Shown in pieces: positions 46,627 to 56,184 of a stretch of DNA of 64,000 nt. The translations under genes were made by a program, and so were the position numbers. This DNA comes from Rhizophagus irregularis (taxonomy: Eukaryota; Glomeromycota; Glomeromycetes; Glomerales; Glomeraceae). Below the pieces are notes generated by a model. It had not been told where the DNA came from, made no database searches, and saw only the letters and a program-made list of their open reading frames with translations. The stretch is taken from the NCBI RefSeq assembly GCF_026210795.1, contig NC_089455.1:2170001-2234000 (forward strand), given 5' to 3'. How positions within the stretch are numbered: position 1 is the first letter of the stretch; each line of letters begins with the position of its first letter.

Positions 46627-47883
46627 TTAAACATGAAACCGAAATTAGGTTAATTTCGACTTCTAAAATAGCCGAAACGGTCGAAATTAATTTTGATTTT
46701 AAGTCATAAAAGTCGAATGATCGTAATGGTTTATAATAGTCATAATGATTTATGAAGGTCGAAACGATTTACAAGGGTCAAATGATTTATGCGGTCAAAA
46801 TAGATTATTTGCGTATTATAGATCTACATATCGACATAATAGAAAATTGATGTAATACGTCATGATTTAGCCCCTTAACTTATTTTCTTTCTGTTAAAAA
46901 ATTTTCTTTCAGCGTATTTTAGTCCAGAATATTTTTGTTTAAAAAATGGGAGATCAGTCAGACTACTTTAATTATCAGGACTATCAAGTATACTTTTTGT
47001 CAAAATGACAAAATACTAATTAAATTTATTTTGACAGACGTAATGTATTTTGACAGACGTAATTAATTCATAGTAATTTTATAATAAATAGTGAATTGGT
47101 CCGTTCACCGAAATATGACGTAATTAATTAGTGGAGAAGTATACTATCAAGAAGATAATCAAGTTGAATACGATTTACTTTCAGATATATTCCTATTGCA
47201 AGGTAAAAAGGTTGGCGGTAGAAAGAAGACTCAGATCTGGGACTATTTTGAAGAATATAAAGAAAAAAACATGGTCATTGTGGATGTATTTGCAAAGCAT
47301 GTAATTGGAAAAAAGCTGTAAAAGCATATGAAATGGTAGATCACCTTAGTTCTTTCACGTTTCTCAGCAAGACGTGGTTGAAGTAAAACAAATTTTTCTT
47401 GAGAAAATAAGAAGAAAAGGTCATCTCTAAAATTAGATCATCTCCTGCCAAGTAATAATGATGAGACCGCAACAAAAAAGGCAAAAATTATCCAAAAAAA
47501 GATAACGTCAATATTTGAAAGTGATAAAATTGAAAAATCTAAGATAATAAGATGTAATCGTGCTCTTACACGATTATTTGTATGTTGCGGAATACCGTTC
47601 AGCGTGATGTCTAATCCGTTCTTTGTTGATTTCGTAAAATGTTTGTGTCCAGCATATGAACTACCCAATCGGGTTACATTTGCTGGTCCTTGGGTGGATC
47701 AAGAATTAACAAATGTATTAGAAATTATTTTAAGTGAGACTCGTTCAACTAAAAATATAACATTAGGTCTCGATGGCTGGTGTGGGCCAAATGGTGAATC
47801 AATATATGCGTTTATCTTAATTTTACGTCGAGGTTAAAGAATATGTACGTTCTACAAGGGATTTTTACCTTTATACGCATACG

Positions 47884-48322
47884 TAGGGATCGGAAAGATT
47901 CGATTAAAATCGAAACTATCGAAAAATCGATAAGAATCGATTTTAAATCGAATCTCGAATAAAAATCGAATCTACTTATTCAAGACAGTTTCATTAATTT
48001 GATTGTAAATTATTATTTGTTCATAATAGTTAATTTTGGCCAAATTCATAATTCCACCCGCGAATCACGTGACAGAATACAAACTTCCTAAAAAGGAAAT
48101 TTTATCTCTTAATAAAATTCAAGTTGATATCGCACAAGGTTGTACAAATTTCCAAAAAAGGAAATTTGTTCGTCGATCACTGTAATTTTTGTAATCACGT
48201 GATATGTGTTTAAACACACCTATTATAAATAGTATAAAAAAAATTGGTATTTGCGAAATGATTAATCGTGATTAATCGATTTTAGAATCGATTCTAATAA
48301 TGGGAATCGATTCCAATCCCTA
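47884..48322. mobile_element. 439-bp hAT-type MITE (TAGGGATCGGAA family), copy 1
   Basis: Starts TAGGGATCGGAAAG and ends TCCAATCCCTA, flanked by 8-bp repeats cgcatacg and cacatacg (47876-47883 and 48323-48330; one mismatch). Contains repeated AAATCGATAAGAATCGATTT-type words near one end, CACGTGA and TCCTAAAAAGGAAAT. Inserted between the two first catalytic Asp blocks of hAT transposase 1. Confidence 0.88.
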
Positions 48323-49298
48323 CACATACGGCTAATTTTATATTAGATGAAATTCTGAAAGTAATCGAGGAAGTTGGTCTAGAAAAATTTTTATCAGTCA
48401 TATCTGACAACGTATCAACAATGGTTGCGGCAAAAAGATTAGTTAACAAAAAATATTCACATATAATGCCCGTAAGATGTATTACGCATCATATTAACCT
48501 TTTAATAAATGATATAATGAAACACGAATTTTCAAAATTAATAATATCATAATGCATGAAGATAGTGAATTATTTTCATAGGTCATACAAAGCTGGAGCT
48601 TTGTTATCTGAAAATATTAAAGATAATCTTATTGAAGGAGGTGGGTTGAAAGGATATTGCAAAACCCGTTGGTCAACAGCCTTTGATTGTCTCATGTCGA
48701 TTTTAAGATGCGAAAGGTCTTTACATAATATTCTTGAAATCCAGCCTGATACGCTTAGTAGTGAGGTTAAAAATTTACTTCGAAATCAGATTTTTTTCCA
48801 GAATGTTGAGGAATTAATTAAAATTATTAAACTGATTAAAGAAGTTTTAACTTCTTTAGAATATAAGATGACTACCCTTTCAGACTGTTTTATTCAGTTA
48901 ATGAAATTTGAAATAATGATTCAAATTCCAAATGTGCTAAATCAAGAATTTCATTCTTATTGTTTGGAAAAATTCAACCTAAGGTGAAGTCAGTTCGATT
49001 TTAAACTATATCTATTAGGTTATTTTTTTTACCCTTCATACAGAGAAAAAGGATTAAAAATTGGTATTTTTCGCCAAATTTGTCATTAGTCGATTGAACT
49101 TTTAATTAATAATATTAGTGGTGGCAAAAATTTGGCTAACAAATTAGTTGGTTAAATGGCCAACTATAAAGATTTCAAAGTACCATCTGAATTTGAATAT
49201 ATCCCTAGAACATTTTCCATAGAGAGTTGGTGGAAAATGATTGAACAGCATGATAATTGGATAAGGGAAATTGCGTTAATAATTAATTCCATTACTCC

Positions 49299-49524
49299 AG
49301 AACCCCGAAAAATACATATGGAAGTTATAAATGATCGGCAAGATTTTGGCCTAAAATAAGCAACTTTTCAGGGTCGGAATTATGATAATGCTGGTCAGTA
49401 TCAAAACGGACAATAAAATTTAGGCCGGCACTATCTAAAAAAGGCAAGATTTTCGATTCATGAAAATTTAGGTTCTTTTTAAACAAACTCAAATGTGACC
49501 TTTTTATGTATTTTTCGGGGTCCT
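49299..49524. mobile_element. 226-bp hAT-type MITE with ACCCCGAAAAATACAT ends
   Basis: AGAACCCCGAAAAATACAT and the inverse ATGTATTTTTCGGGGTCCT are flanked by a perfect 8-bp duplication attactcc (49291-49298 and 49525-49532). Splits the dimerisation domain of hAT transposase 1 exactly after SITP. Outer end AGGACCCC shared with 23,157-23,456. Confidence 0.88.
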
Positions 49525-50004
49525 ATTACTCCTCATAACGTAGGATAATGTGAGAGACTGTTTCTGTATTGGGGTGGATGTACAGTAAACGTCATTCTAG
49601 ATTATCAATTGACTGAATACAATCAATGGCAAAATTACATTTTTATTATGTTAATAATGCCTCAAAAGAAATGAATTATGTATTTTCAAACATTACAGAA
49701 GATGAGTTTTTTCGTATTGAATAAAAGTTTTAATGATATTACCGAATTTTCAGAAGAAGTTGAGGAGCAAGAAGAAGAATTTAATCAACTTGACGAAGAA
49801 GAAGATTTTGATCAAGATAATGAAGAACTTCCTAAAGAAAATAATGAAATAATAATTGATAAGTATTTTGATATAAATGAAGAGTTGCGAAAAGCGCTGA
49901 GAGTAGAAGTTAGAGTAGTTATTGAACAACCAGCAGTATCCGCTTATGATTATGGTGAAAAAGAATTTGATATTAATGAATTATTGGATTCTACATTGAA
50001 TTAA

Positions 50005-50659
50005 TGGTAAATTCATTTTTTTAAATGACATATTTTTAGTATAATCATAATAATATAGTAATATAATAAAGTTAAATATCGATTCAATCTAAAAATTTGC
50101 TGTAACGAATTTTTAATGATATCGTGTTTGAACATCAATGAAGAACAACGTGAAATATATTGATATAAGTAATTAAATTAAATTAAATTATTAAGAATTT
50201 CAATTAGTTATAAGTTTTTTATATTTACGTAAGTGTAAATTTTACATTTTTTACATTATAAAGGAATTAAATTTCAAATTTTCTAACTTCAAATTTCAAA
50301 TTTCAAACTTTCAAATTTTCTAATAAAATCATGCCTCGTCATCAATGTCGCGTAATTAACTATAATACAGTAAGAGTGCTTTAGACCGATGAAGAATGCG
50401 AATACTTAATTGACCAAAGAACAAGCCAAAATAACAAATATTAGAATTTATCAAGTAGGAACAGAATGATGTTTTGGAATACTATAGCGGAAAAGATAAA
50501 TGAGTGTGAAAGAAAATGAAATGGTGAAACATTTTAAGTGATATCATTAAAGAGATCTTAATATAGCTATTTAAGAAAATTAAATTTAAAATTAAATATT
50601 AAAAGATTGATAAAATAATTTATTATTTAATATTATTTATTGACCTTCGTTGTCATACC
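50005..50659. other. 3' untranslated part of hAT element 1
   Basis: No gene recognised. Includes the run CAAATTTCAAATTTCAAAC-like simple repeat at ~50,270-50,320. Confidence 0.45.
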
Positions 50660-50815
50660 CTCGTAATACGTTTTAACTTTTGACTCTCGTAATTAGTTTT
50701 GACTCTCGTAATTAGTTTTGACTCTCGTAATTAGTTTTGACTCTCGTAATTAGTTTTGACCCTCATAATTCGTTTTGACCCTCGTAATCTATTTCAACCT
50801 CGTAATTAATTACGA
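50660..50815 (+). repeat. 19-bp tandem array, subterminal repeat of hAT element 1
   Basis: About eight units of TTTTGACTCTCGTAATTAG, four of them nearly perfect (50,680-50,760), the outer ones diverged. Confidence 0.8.
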
Positions 50816-50910
50816 CTGTCAAAATTCATTTCAGTTTCGTATTTCGACCATGAAATTTTTGCTGACCATTTCGACTTTTGTATTTTTATTTCAGTTTCAT
50901 CTATATTTGT

Positions 50911-51083
50911 GATACTGTGCCGTTTGACGTTTCGCCTATTATCTCGGCATCCAGTGATCATAAAAAGATGATTTAACTACCATTCGACTCGTCGTTATGA
51001 GACGATTCCAACGAGCTATGGTGAATCTTTTTACGATCATTAGATGCTAAGTTATTAAGTGAAATGTCAAATGATGCAGTATC
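50911..51083. repeat. Palindrome family P, 173-bp copy
   Basis: Longest palindrome of the family: outer arms GATACTGTGCCGTTTGAC and inverse GTCAAATGATGCAGTATC, then ATCTCGGCATCCAGTGATCA and its diverged inverse, centre ACTCGTCGTTATGAGACGA. A second copy follows directly at ~51,100 and is split by the SINE-like element. Confidence 0.7.
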
Positions 51084-51156
51084 GCAAAATACAAAATGCC
51101 AATTTTTGACATTTCGCTCAATATCTTGGCATCCAGTGATCGTAAAAAGATAATCC

Positions 51157-51250
51157 AAAGGGTTGATCACCCTTTCTCAGTGGTAAGTGACTGAAACCCT
51201 CATTGAGCCTGAGTATTGTGAGGTCACAGGTTCAATTCCGCCGATCACAG
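51157..51250 (+). other. tRNA-like head of the SINE, unit 1
   Basis: Box A CTCAGTGGTAAGTGA at ~51,176 and box B GGTTCAATTCC at 51,229-51,239, with partly pairing ends (TTGATC near 51,163 and GATCAC near 51,243). Too long in the variable region and poorly pairing to be a working tRNA. Confidence 0.55.
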
Positions 51251-51398
51251 AAATTAAACGAATTTTACTGCGGACGCTACAACCAATAGTGTGAAGGTAC
51301 AGGGATTAGCGTAGTTGAACTGCATCATGGTGAATTAGTATGTACAGTTAGGCCGCACATTTCAACCAAGGGTCATGGTGTCCTTCTAACGTTCCCTA

Positions 51399-51641
51399 TA
51401 AGGTTGTTTGTCTAAACCTCTTCAAAATCCTACGATTAGTTTTGTCAAAATTTTACTATAGATTTATTATAGTTTCGGCAGAGTTTCAGCAGTTTCAGCA
51501 TTTATAATAAGTTTCGGCAGTTTCGCCCTTCTCCAAAGTTTTGCCAGTTTTTTAATATAACTTTAATATAGTTTCAGCAGAATTTCGCTTTTTGGCGAAA
51601 TGCCATCTTGCCTAAACCCTTAGGTTATGCAAGCAACCTTA
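51399..51641 (+). mobile_element. hAT-type MITE (TAAGGTTGC family), copy D
   Basis: TAAGGTTGTTTGTC ... CAAGCAACCTTA flanked by gttcccta and gttcccca (51391-51398 and 51642-51649; one mismatch). Nested in the SINE-like element. Confidence 0.85.
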
Positions 51642-51786
51642 GTTCCCCATGAGGCCATTGGCATGTGCGCAGTCCTGTCCTTGAGGTCACTACTATACCT
51701 TAGGGGGGACTTCCTATCTGGGTGGTCCCATGATACCGCTTGGTTCAGTAATGGCTAGATGGTCGTCCTAGATGGTAAAGCTGAGG

Positions 51787-51890
51787 GTGCAATGTCTTAG
51801 TGGTAGTTTGACCTTTTGTTAAGTCTTAGACCAACCAAGGTGTTTATGCACAGAACAGATAGCATGGTTATGGGGTTCGATTTCCTACTC
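51787..51890 (+). other. tRNA-like unit 2 in the SINE
   Basis: Box-A-like GTCTTAGTGGTAGTTTG (~51,794) and box-B GGTTCGATTTCC (51,873-51,884), ~65 nt apart. May be a second pol III promoter of a dimeric SINE. Confidence 0.45.
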
Positions 51891-52392
51891 TTTGGCCTTG
51901 GCGATGATCCTCGGTGGTTGATACCTCACCATAAGAGTATCCCGACAGATGTCACTCCTCGTCCGAATGGTCACTACAAAGATACCACTTGGGGTAAACA
52001 ACTGTACTATCAGTGCTAGGTAATCGCAAGCTATAGTGGCCTTTGAATGAGACTTGTACCTAAAATCATGGTATGGAAGGGTGCTAGTATGGTTGATGTT
52101 ACCTGTCAAAAGTTCCTCCATGAAAGTATGTGCTTCTTTCCCAAAGGTCGTAAAATAAAATTGAGTACCATTATCATGCAATGGGTATAGGATGAAAGAG
52201 GCGGTGTATTTCTAAAGCTTCAGATCAGCCTTAAAGTAACCCGATGTGATGTTCTGGTGAAGGCTGTTATCAGCAAATTAAGATTCGGTATAATTGGCGT
52301 CTAACGAAGATGATAAGATACTAGCCCAAGAATGCCTGTTAAAAAGAAGTAGAGGGAGGCTTGGCCGTAAACATTAGCAAAGTAGAAAGACG

Positions 52393-52485
52393 ATCTAACC
52401 ACCATTCGTCTTATCATTATGAGACGATCCCAATGAGCTATGGTGCATCTTTTTACAATCATTGGATGCCAAGTTATTACGTAAA
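52393..52485. repeat. Right half of a palindrome P copy split by the SINE
   Basis: Continues the arm that stops at 51,151 (ATATCTTGGCATCCAGTGAT at ~51,121): GATCTAACCACCATTCGTC, TTATGAGACGATCCCAATG, then the inverse arm CATTGGATGCCAAGTTATTA. Confidence 0.7.
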
Positions 52486-52624
52486 ACATAATATTTTTAA
52501 GTTTTAACAATTTCGATATATCGAAACTATTTCAGCATTTCAACAAATCAGAAAGCCAATGTCGAAATGTTGAAATAGTTTTAACAATTTTGACATGCCG
52601 AAACTCCCTAATTTTGACAAGCAA

Positions 52625-52972
52625 CTTTAGTCTCATCAAGACAAATTGAATGGTAATAAGTTCATCTCTCTAAGATCAATATTGGCAGAGTTATTACACA
52701 AAAACCATTAATATTTTTTAATTTTAGATATTAATCTAGTGATTGGATTTTGATGTATTTTATATCATTAAAACTGTCTCATCAAGACGAATTAAATGGC
52801 AGTAAGATCATTTTTTTACAATCAATATTGGCAGAGTTACGATACAATAAAGTTTTAAGTATAATTTTAACTAAAATTATACAAATATAAGAAATTTTTT
52901 ATATAGTCACATCTCTTTATAATCGCCAGATATAGACTGTTCCAAATGTGTAACTATAAAGAGAGTTGACTG
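52625..52972 (-). repeat. CAGTCAACTCT element, reverse copy, with two palindrome-P units
   Basis: The right end at 52,972 (inverted CAGTCAACTCTC, TA beyond) matches 20,200-20,440 read on the other strand. Two successive TCTCATCAAGAC(G/A)AATT centres (~52,633 and ~52,778), each followed by AATCAATATTGGCAGAGTTA. Confidence 0.6.
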
Positions 52973-53080
52973 TATTTTATTAGGGAAGTCATTGGGCAAA
53001 TTATTAGGTAGATCTTGATAGTCACTTAAAATTTTAGTTATATCATTATTTGTAATGGTAATATAATGTTTAGTTCTTAT

Positions 53081-53745
53081 AGGACCCCGCCTACTATTAA
53101 GATAGGTCACTCTGTGGCCTAAGATAAAGTTTACATATAAAACTCTTTAAAGATCCTACTATAAAAGGAAATTTTTTGTTATATTGTTATGATTTTTTTT
53201 TTTTAGTTAATTAACCAATAAATTTTAAGCAAATCCTAAGGTAGGGATCGGAAAAGATTCGATTAAAATCGAAACTATCAAAAATCGATAAGAATAGATT
53301 TTAAATCGAATCTCGAATAAAAATCGAATCTACTTATTGTGGCGCAGTTTCGTTAATTTGACCGTAAATTATTATTTGTTCATAATAGTTAATTTTGGCC
53401 AAATTCATAATTCCGCCCACGAATCACGTGACTGAACACAAACTTCCTAAAAAGGAAATTTTATCTCCCAATAAAATTTAAGTTGCTATCGCACAAGGTT
53501 GTACAAATTTCCAAAAAAAGGAAATTTGTTAGTCGATCACTGTAATTTTGTAATCACGTGATATGTGTTTAAACACACCTATTTTAAATAGTATAAAAAA
53601 AATCGGTATTTGTGAAATGATTAATCGCGATTAATCAATTTCAGAATCGATTCTAATAATGGGAATCGATTCCAATCCCTATCCTAAGGTAAGGTTTCAT
53701 ATGAAAGTGAAATTTCTACCAGTAACATATCTTAGTAGTAGGCAG
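53081..53745 (-). repeat. Dispersed repeat family R, copy 3, interrupted
   Basis: Reverse-strand relative of 2,290-2,515. The left part is 53,081-53,241, the right part from 53,690 (AAGTGAAATTTCTACCAGTA matches copy 1 inverted). Split by the hAT MITE at 53,242. Confidence 0.65.
53242..53681. mobile_element. 440-bp hAT-type MITE (TAGGGATCGGAA family), copy 2
   Basis: TAGGGATCGGAAAAG ... TTCCAATCCCTA with a perfect 8-bp duplication tcctaagg (53234-53241 and 53682-53689). ~93 per cent identical to the copy at 47,884. Confidence 0.9.
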
Positions 53746-54225
53746 GATCTTGTTTTTATATATATTATATATTTCTTATTTTTATAAATTTAGTATATGT
53801 AAGTAAATGTAGTTATATTAAGACAAAATCACATCTATATAAATTAATAAAAAAAAATAAAAATATAACTATTTCAAATTTTACATTATTATCATCATCT
53901 TAATTTATTATTCTAGTATTTACATTTATTTTTAGTTTTTAAAATAAAAATTTAATTAAAAAAAAAGTATTTAATTTTTTGTAATTAATTAAATAAAATA
54001 TTTTATATAAAAAAATTAAATCTAATGGCTTATTATTAGATTTATTTAATTTAATAATATATTTTAAAGATATTGAAATTTATAGTATATTTAAAGAAAA
54101 AAAAAGTGTTATTTATTATAAATTTAAAAGAAAAAAAAATTATAAAAAAAAAGAAAAAATAAATTAAGATTAATATAGCAAAAAGAAGGGTATTTTAAAT
54201 CAGTAATTATTATAACAAATTTGCT
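53746..54225. other. Very AT-rich spacer
   Basis: Poly-A and poly-T runs. No feature seen. Confidence 0.5.
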
Positions 54226-54340
54226 ATTTATAACCGGTGGTAATTTTTACCGGTGGCTGATTCACGTGATAATAATTATTAATTATGCTTCACAAAATAA
54301 TAAAATTATATTATAATTATAAAGACTATTTCTATTTGTA

Positions 54341-54694
54341 CACTAGTGTGCGAAACACGAATCAAGTGTTTATCATACTTTCTGGTGATCTACATAAAAA
54401 TTTCCTTTTTTGGAATTTTGTGTAACGAATTTTCATTTTTACTGAGAATCAAAATTTCCTTTTTTGGGTTATGTAACGTTACTCCAGTATCCAAAAAGGG
54501 AAATTCAGGTAAATTTTGGCTGGAATTATAAATTTGGCCGAAATTATAGGGCGCGACATATAATATGTGACAAATAAGGTTTTTCTTACTGAAAAAATTC
54601 AAGTCCCTAGAATAAATAGTAAAAATGGAAAACTAGAAGGGTGTGACATGGGTGACAAATTAAAGTTACGTGACCCGTGTTTCGCACACTAGTG
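54341..54694. mobile_element. 354-bp TA-flanked MITE with CACTAGTGTGCGAAACACG ends
   Basis: CACTAGTGTGCGAAACACG and its exact inverse at the ends, TA outside (54339-54340 and 54695-54696). The interior has TTTCCTTTTTTGG twice and GGCTGGAATTATAAATTTGG. Confidence 0.8.
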
Positions 54695-55888
54695 TATTTT
54701 AAGAAATTTTCAATTATAAAATGCAATAAAAATAATAAAAATATTAATTAACAATACAATGCTAATACTAATATATCAAGAAAATCACTTTAAATTTAAA
54801 GAAACTTAATTCCCTAATGCTTTAATGATTTGTAATGCTATTCATATTTTTCTTATCAGCCTTGTATTTCTCACAACTTCGAATATTATGTCTCTTATCC
54901 AAACAATAACTACACTTTTTAGACAAAGCATTTTTAGTAGAATTTTCTTCTATTGATGATTTATACCTTTTTGGAGGTTTTCCTTTCAGTCTATGATATT
55001 CTGGATTAGAAATATTGTAATTGTTATTGGTATCCAAATTGGCCAAAGGTATCCAGCTATTTGATTGAGTTTCTATAGATAAATTTTGAGTTTCTTCTAT
55101 ACCAAATCCAGTACTATACTGATATTTTATATTGAATTGTATAAGCATCCCAATAAATTCTGTTATACATGTTGCCGAAACTTTTTTTCAATTTTGGCCG
55201 CATTTCGGCTCCAAGATATAGCTACTTGTAGATATATCAAATATCAATAAATTTTTTTAAACCTCAAATAATTTGGGCCAGATTTGCAGCAACTTTTAGC
55301 AGACTTCAGAAAATTTCGGTAATCTGTAATAATTTCGAATCGGACTTTAAAGTTTTGGCCATATATTAAATATAGGTTGTTCGAAATTCCGGAGCCCTGC
55401 CGAAATTATGTAAGTTGGTCAAAATTCCTCAAAAGTTCTTTCATAGGTTCTTGAATAGGATTAACCTATTTGAAGCCTAATTTCAGCCAGATCTATGAAA
55501 TCAGATGATTTTGCTTTGAAGAGTTTGTCATGTGGGCGAAATCAAAATATTTCATCATGTGACGAAACCGAAATATATTTGGCATTCCATTTTAAATTTC
55601 AAAATTCTGAATATTTCGTCATATGACGAAATTAATAATATAGGTACAATGAAGATCTTTAGATGTTAGATCTAATTTGATCGATTATATAGCAGTTACA
55701 CGAAGAAAAATAAAAAAAACCTCCTGTCCTAAGTTCGTTTACCTTGTCAATAGTTATGTAATGATAAATTAGTAATCACTTTAACACGATCATTTTATTC
55801 ATTTAAGTATTTTAACACAATTCCCCCCCTAAATTTCGTCAGCTATATATTGGTAATGTCGCCATTGTCGCATTATTTGTGTACTCCC

Positions 55889-56132
55889 TAAAGTTGCTTG
55901 TCTAAACCTCTTCAAAATCCTACGATTAGTTTCATCAAAATTTTACTATAGATTTATTATAGTTTCAGCAGAGTTTCAGCAGTTTCGGCATTTATAATAA
56001 GTTTTGGCAGTTTCGCCTTTCTCCAAAGTTTTGCCAGTTTTTTAATATAACTTTAATATAGTTTCGGCAGAATTTTGCTTTTCAGCGAAACGCTATCTTG
56101 TCTAAACCCCTAGGTTTCGGCAAGCAACCTTA
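55889..56132 (+). mobile_element. hAT-type MITE (TAAGGTTGC family), copy E
   Basis: TAAAGTTGCTTGTC ... CAAGCAACCTTA flanked by gtactccc and gtactcct (55881-55888 and 56133-56140; one mismatch). Sits ~50 bp upstream of the transposase start in hAT element 2. Confidence 0.85.
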
Positions 56133-56184
56133 GTACTCCTATTTTAATTTTTTGTATTTTCGCGTTATTGTAATAAAAATTAAA

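Larger units (their letters stand above)
46946..50004 (+). pseudogene. hAT-family transposase, broken
   Basis: N-terminal BED-type zinc finger (CGCICKACNW, ~47,280-47,320; frameshifted around the run of A at ~47,262). The DDE-type core follows: LGLDGWCGPNGES (~47,770) and, after the nested MITE, VISDNVSTMVAAK (~48,395) with RCITHHINLL. Then IEGGGLKGYCKTRWSTAFD (~48,630), and after a TGA at ~48,985, FDFKLYLLGYFFYP. The dimerisation domain begins PRTFSIESWWKMI...SITP (49,200-49,295), is cut by the second MITE, and resumes as ERLFSVLGWMYSKR (~49,553). An acidic C-terminal tail ends at 50004. It has several shifts and stops, so it is inactive. Confidence 0.8.
46627..50908 (+). mobile_element. hAT element 1, decayed, with two nested MITEs
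   Basis: Both ends carry clusters of the same ~19-bp word in opposite orientation: GGTCGAAACGATTTACAAGG-type words at ~46,660-46,800 and TTTTGACTCTCGTAATTAG-type words at 50,660-50,815, as expected for subterminal transposase-binding repeats. Outer ends (ACATGAAACCGAAAT and inverse ATTTCAGTTTCAT) are approximate; I could not fix the target duplication. Encodes the transposase relic at 46,946-50,004. Confidence 0.6.
51156..52385 (+). mobile_element. SINE-like element with two tRNA-like promoter units
   Basis: Clearly less AT-rich than its surroundings. Flanked by imperfect 10-bp repeats aaagataatc and aaagacgatc (51146-51155 and 52386-52395), the length expected for target-primed reverse transcription. 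Head 1 has a box-A-like TCTCAGTGGTAAGTG and box-B GGTTCAATTCC. A second set, TCTTAGTGGTAGTTTG and GGTTCGATTTCC, lies ~640 bp downstream. No reverse transcriptase is present. A TAAGGTTGC MITE (51,399-51,641) is nested in it. A 67-codon frame at 51,816 is chance. Confidence 0.6.

Noticed and set aside
50660-50815. CRISPR-like array
   Set aside because: The 19-bp units are contiguous with no spacers and lie at a hAT end; a eukaryotic context.
51157-51250. Possible true tRNA gene
   Set aside because: Boxes A and B are present, but the stems pair poorly and the middle is too long; better explained as a SINE head.
51816-52181. Open frames on both strands
   Set aside because: They lie in the SINE-like element, overlap each other on opposite strands, and have no domain.
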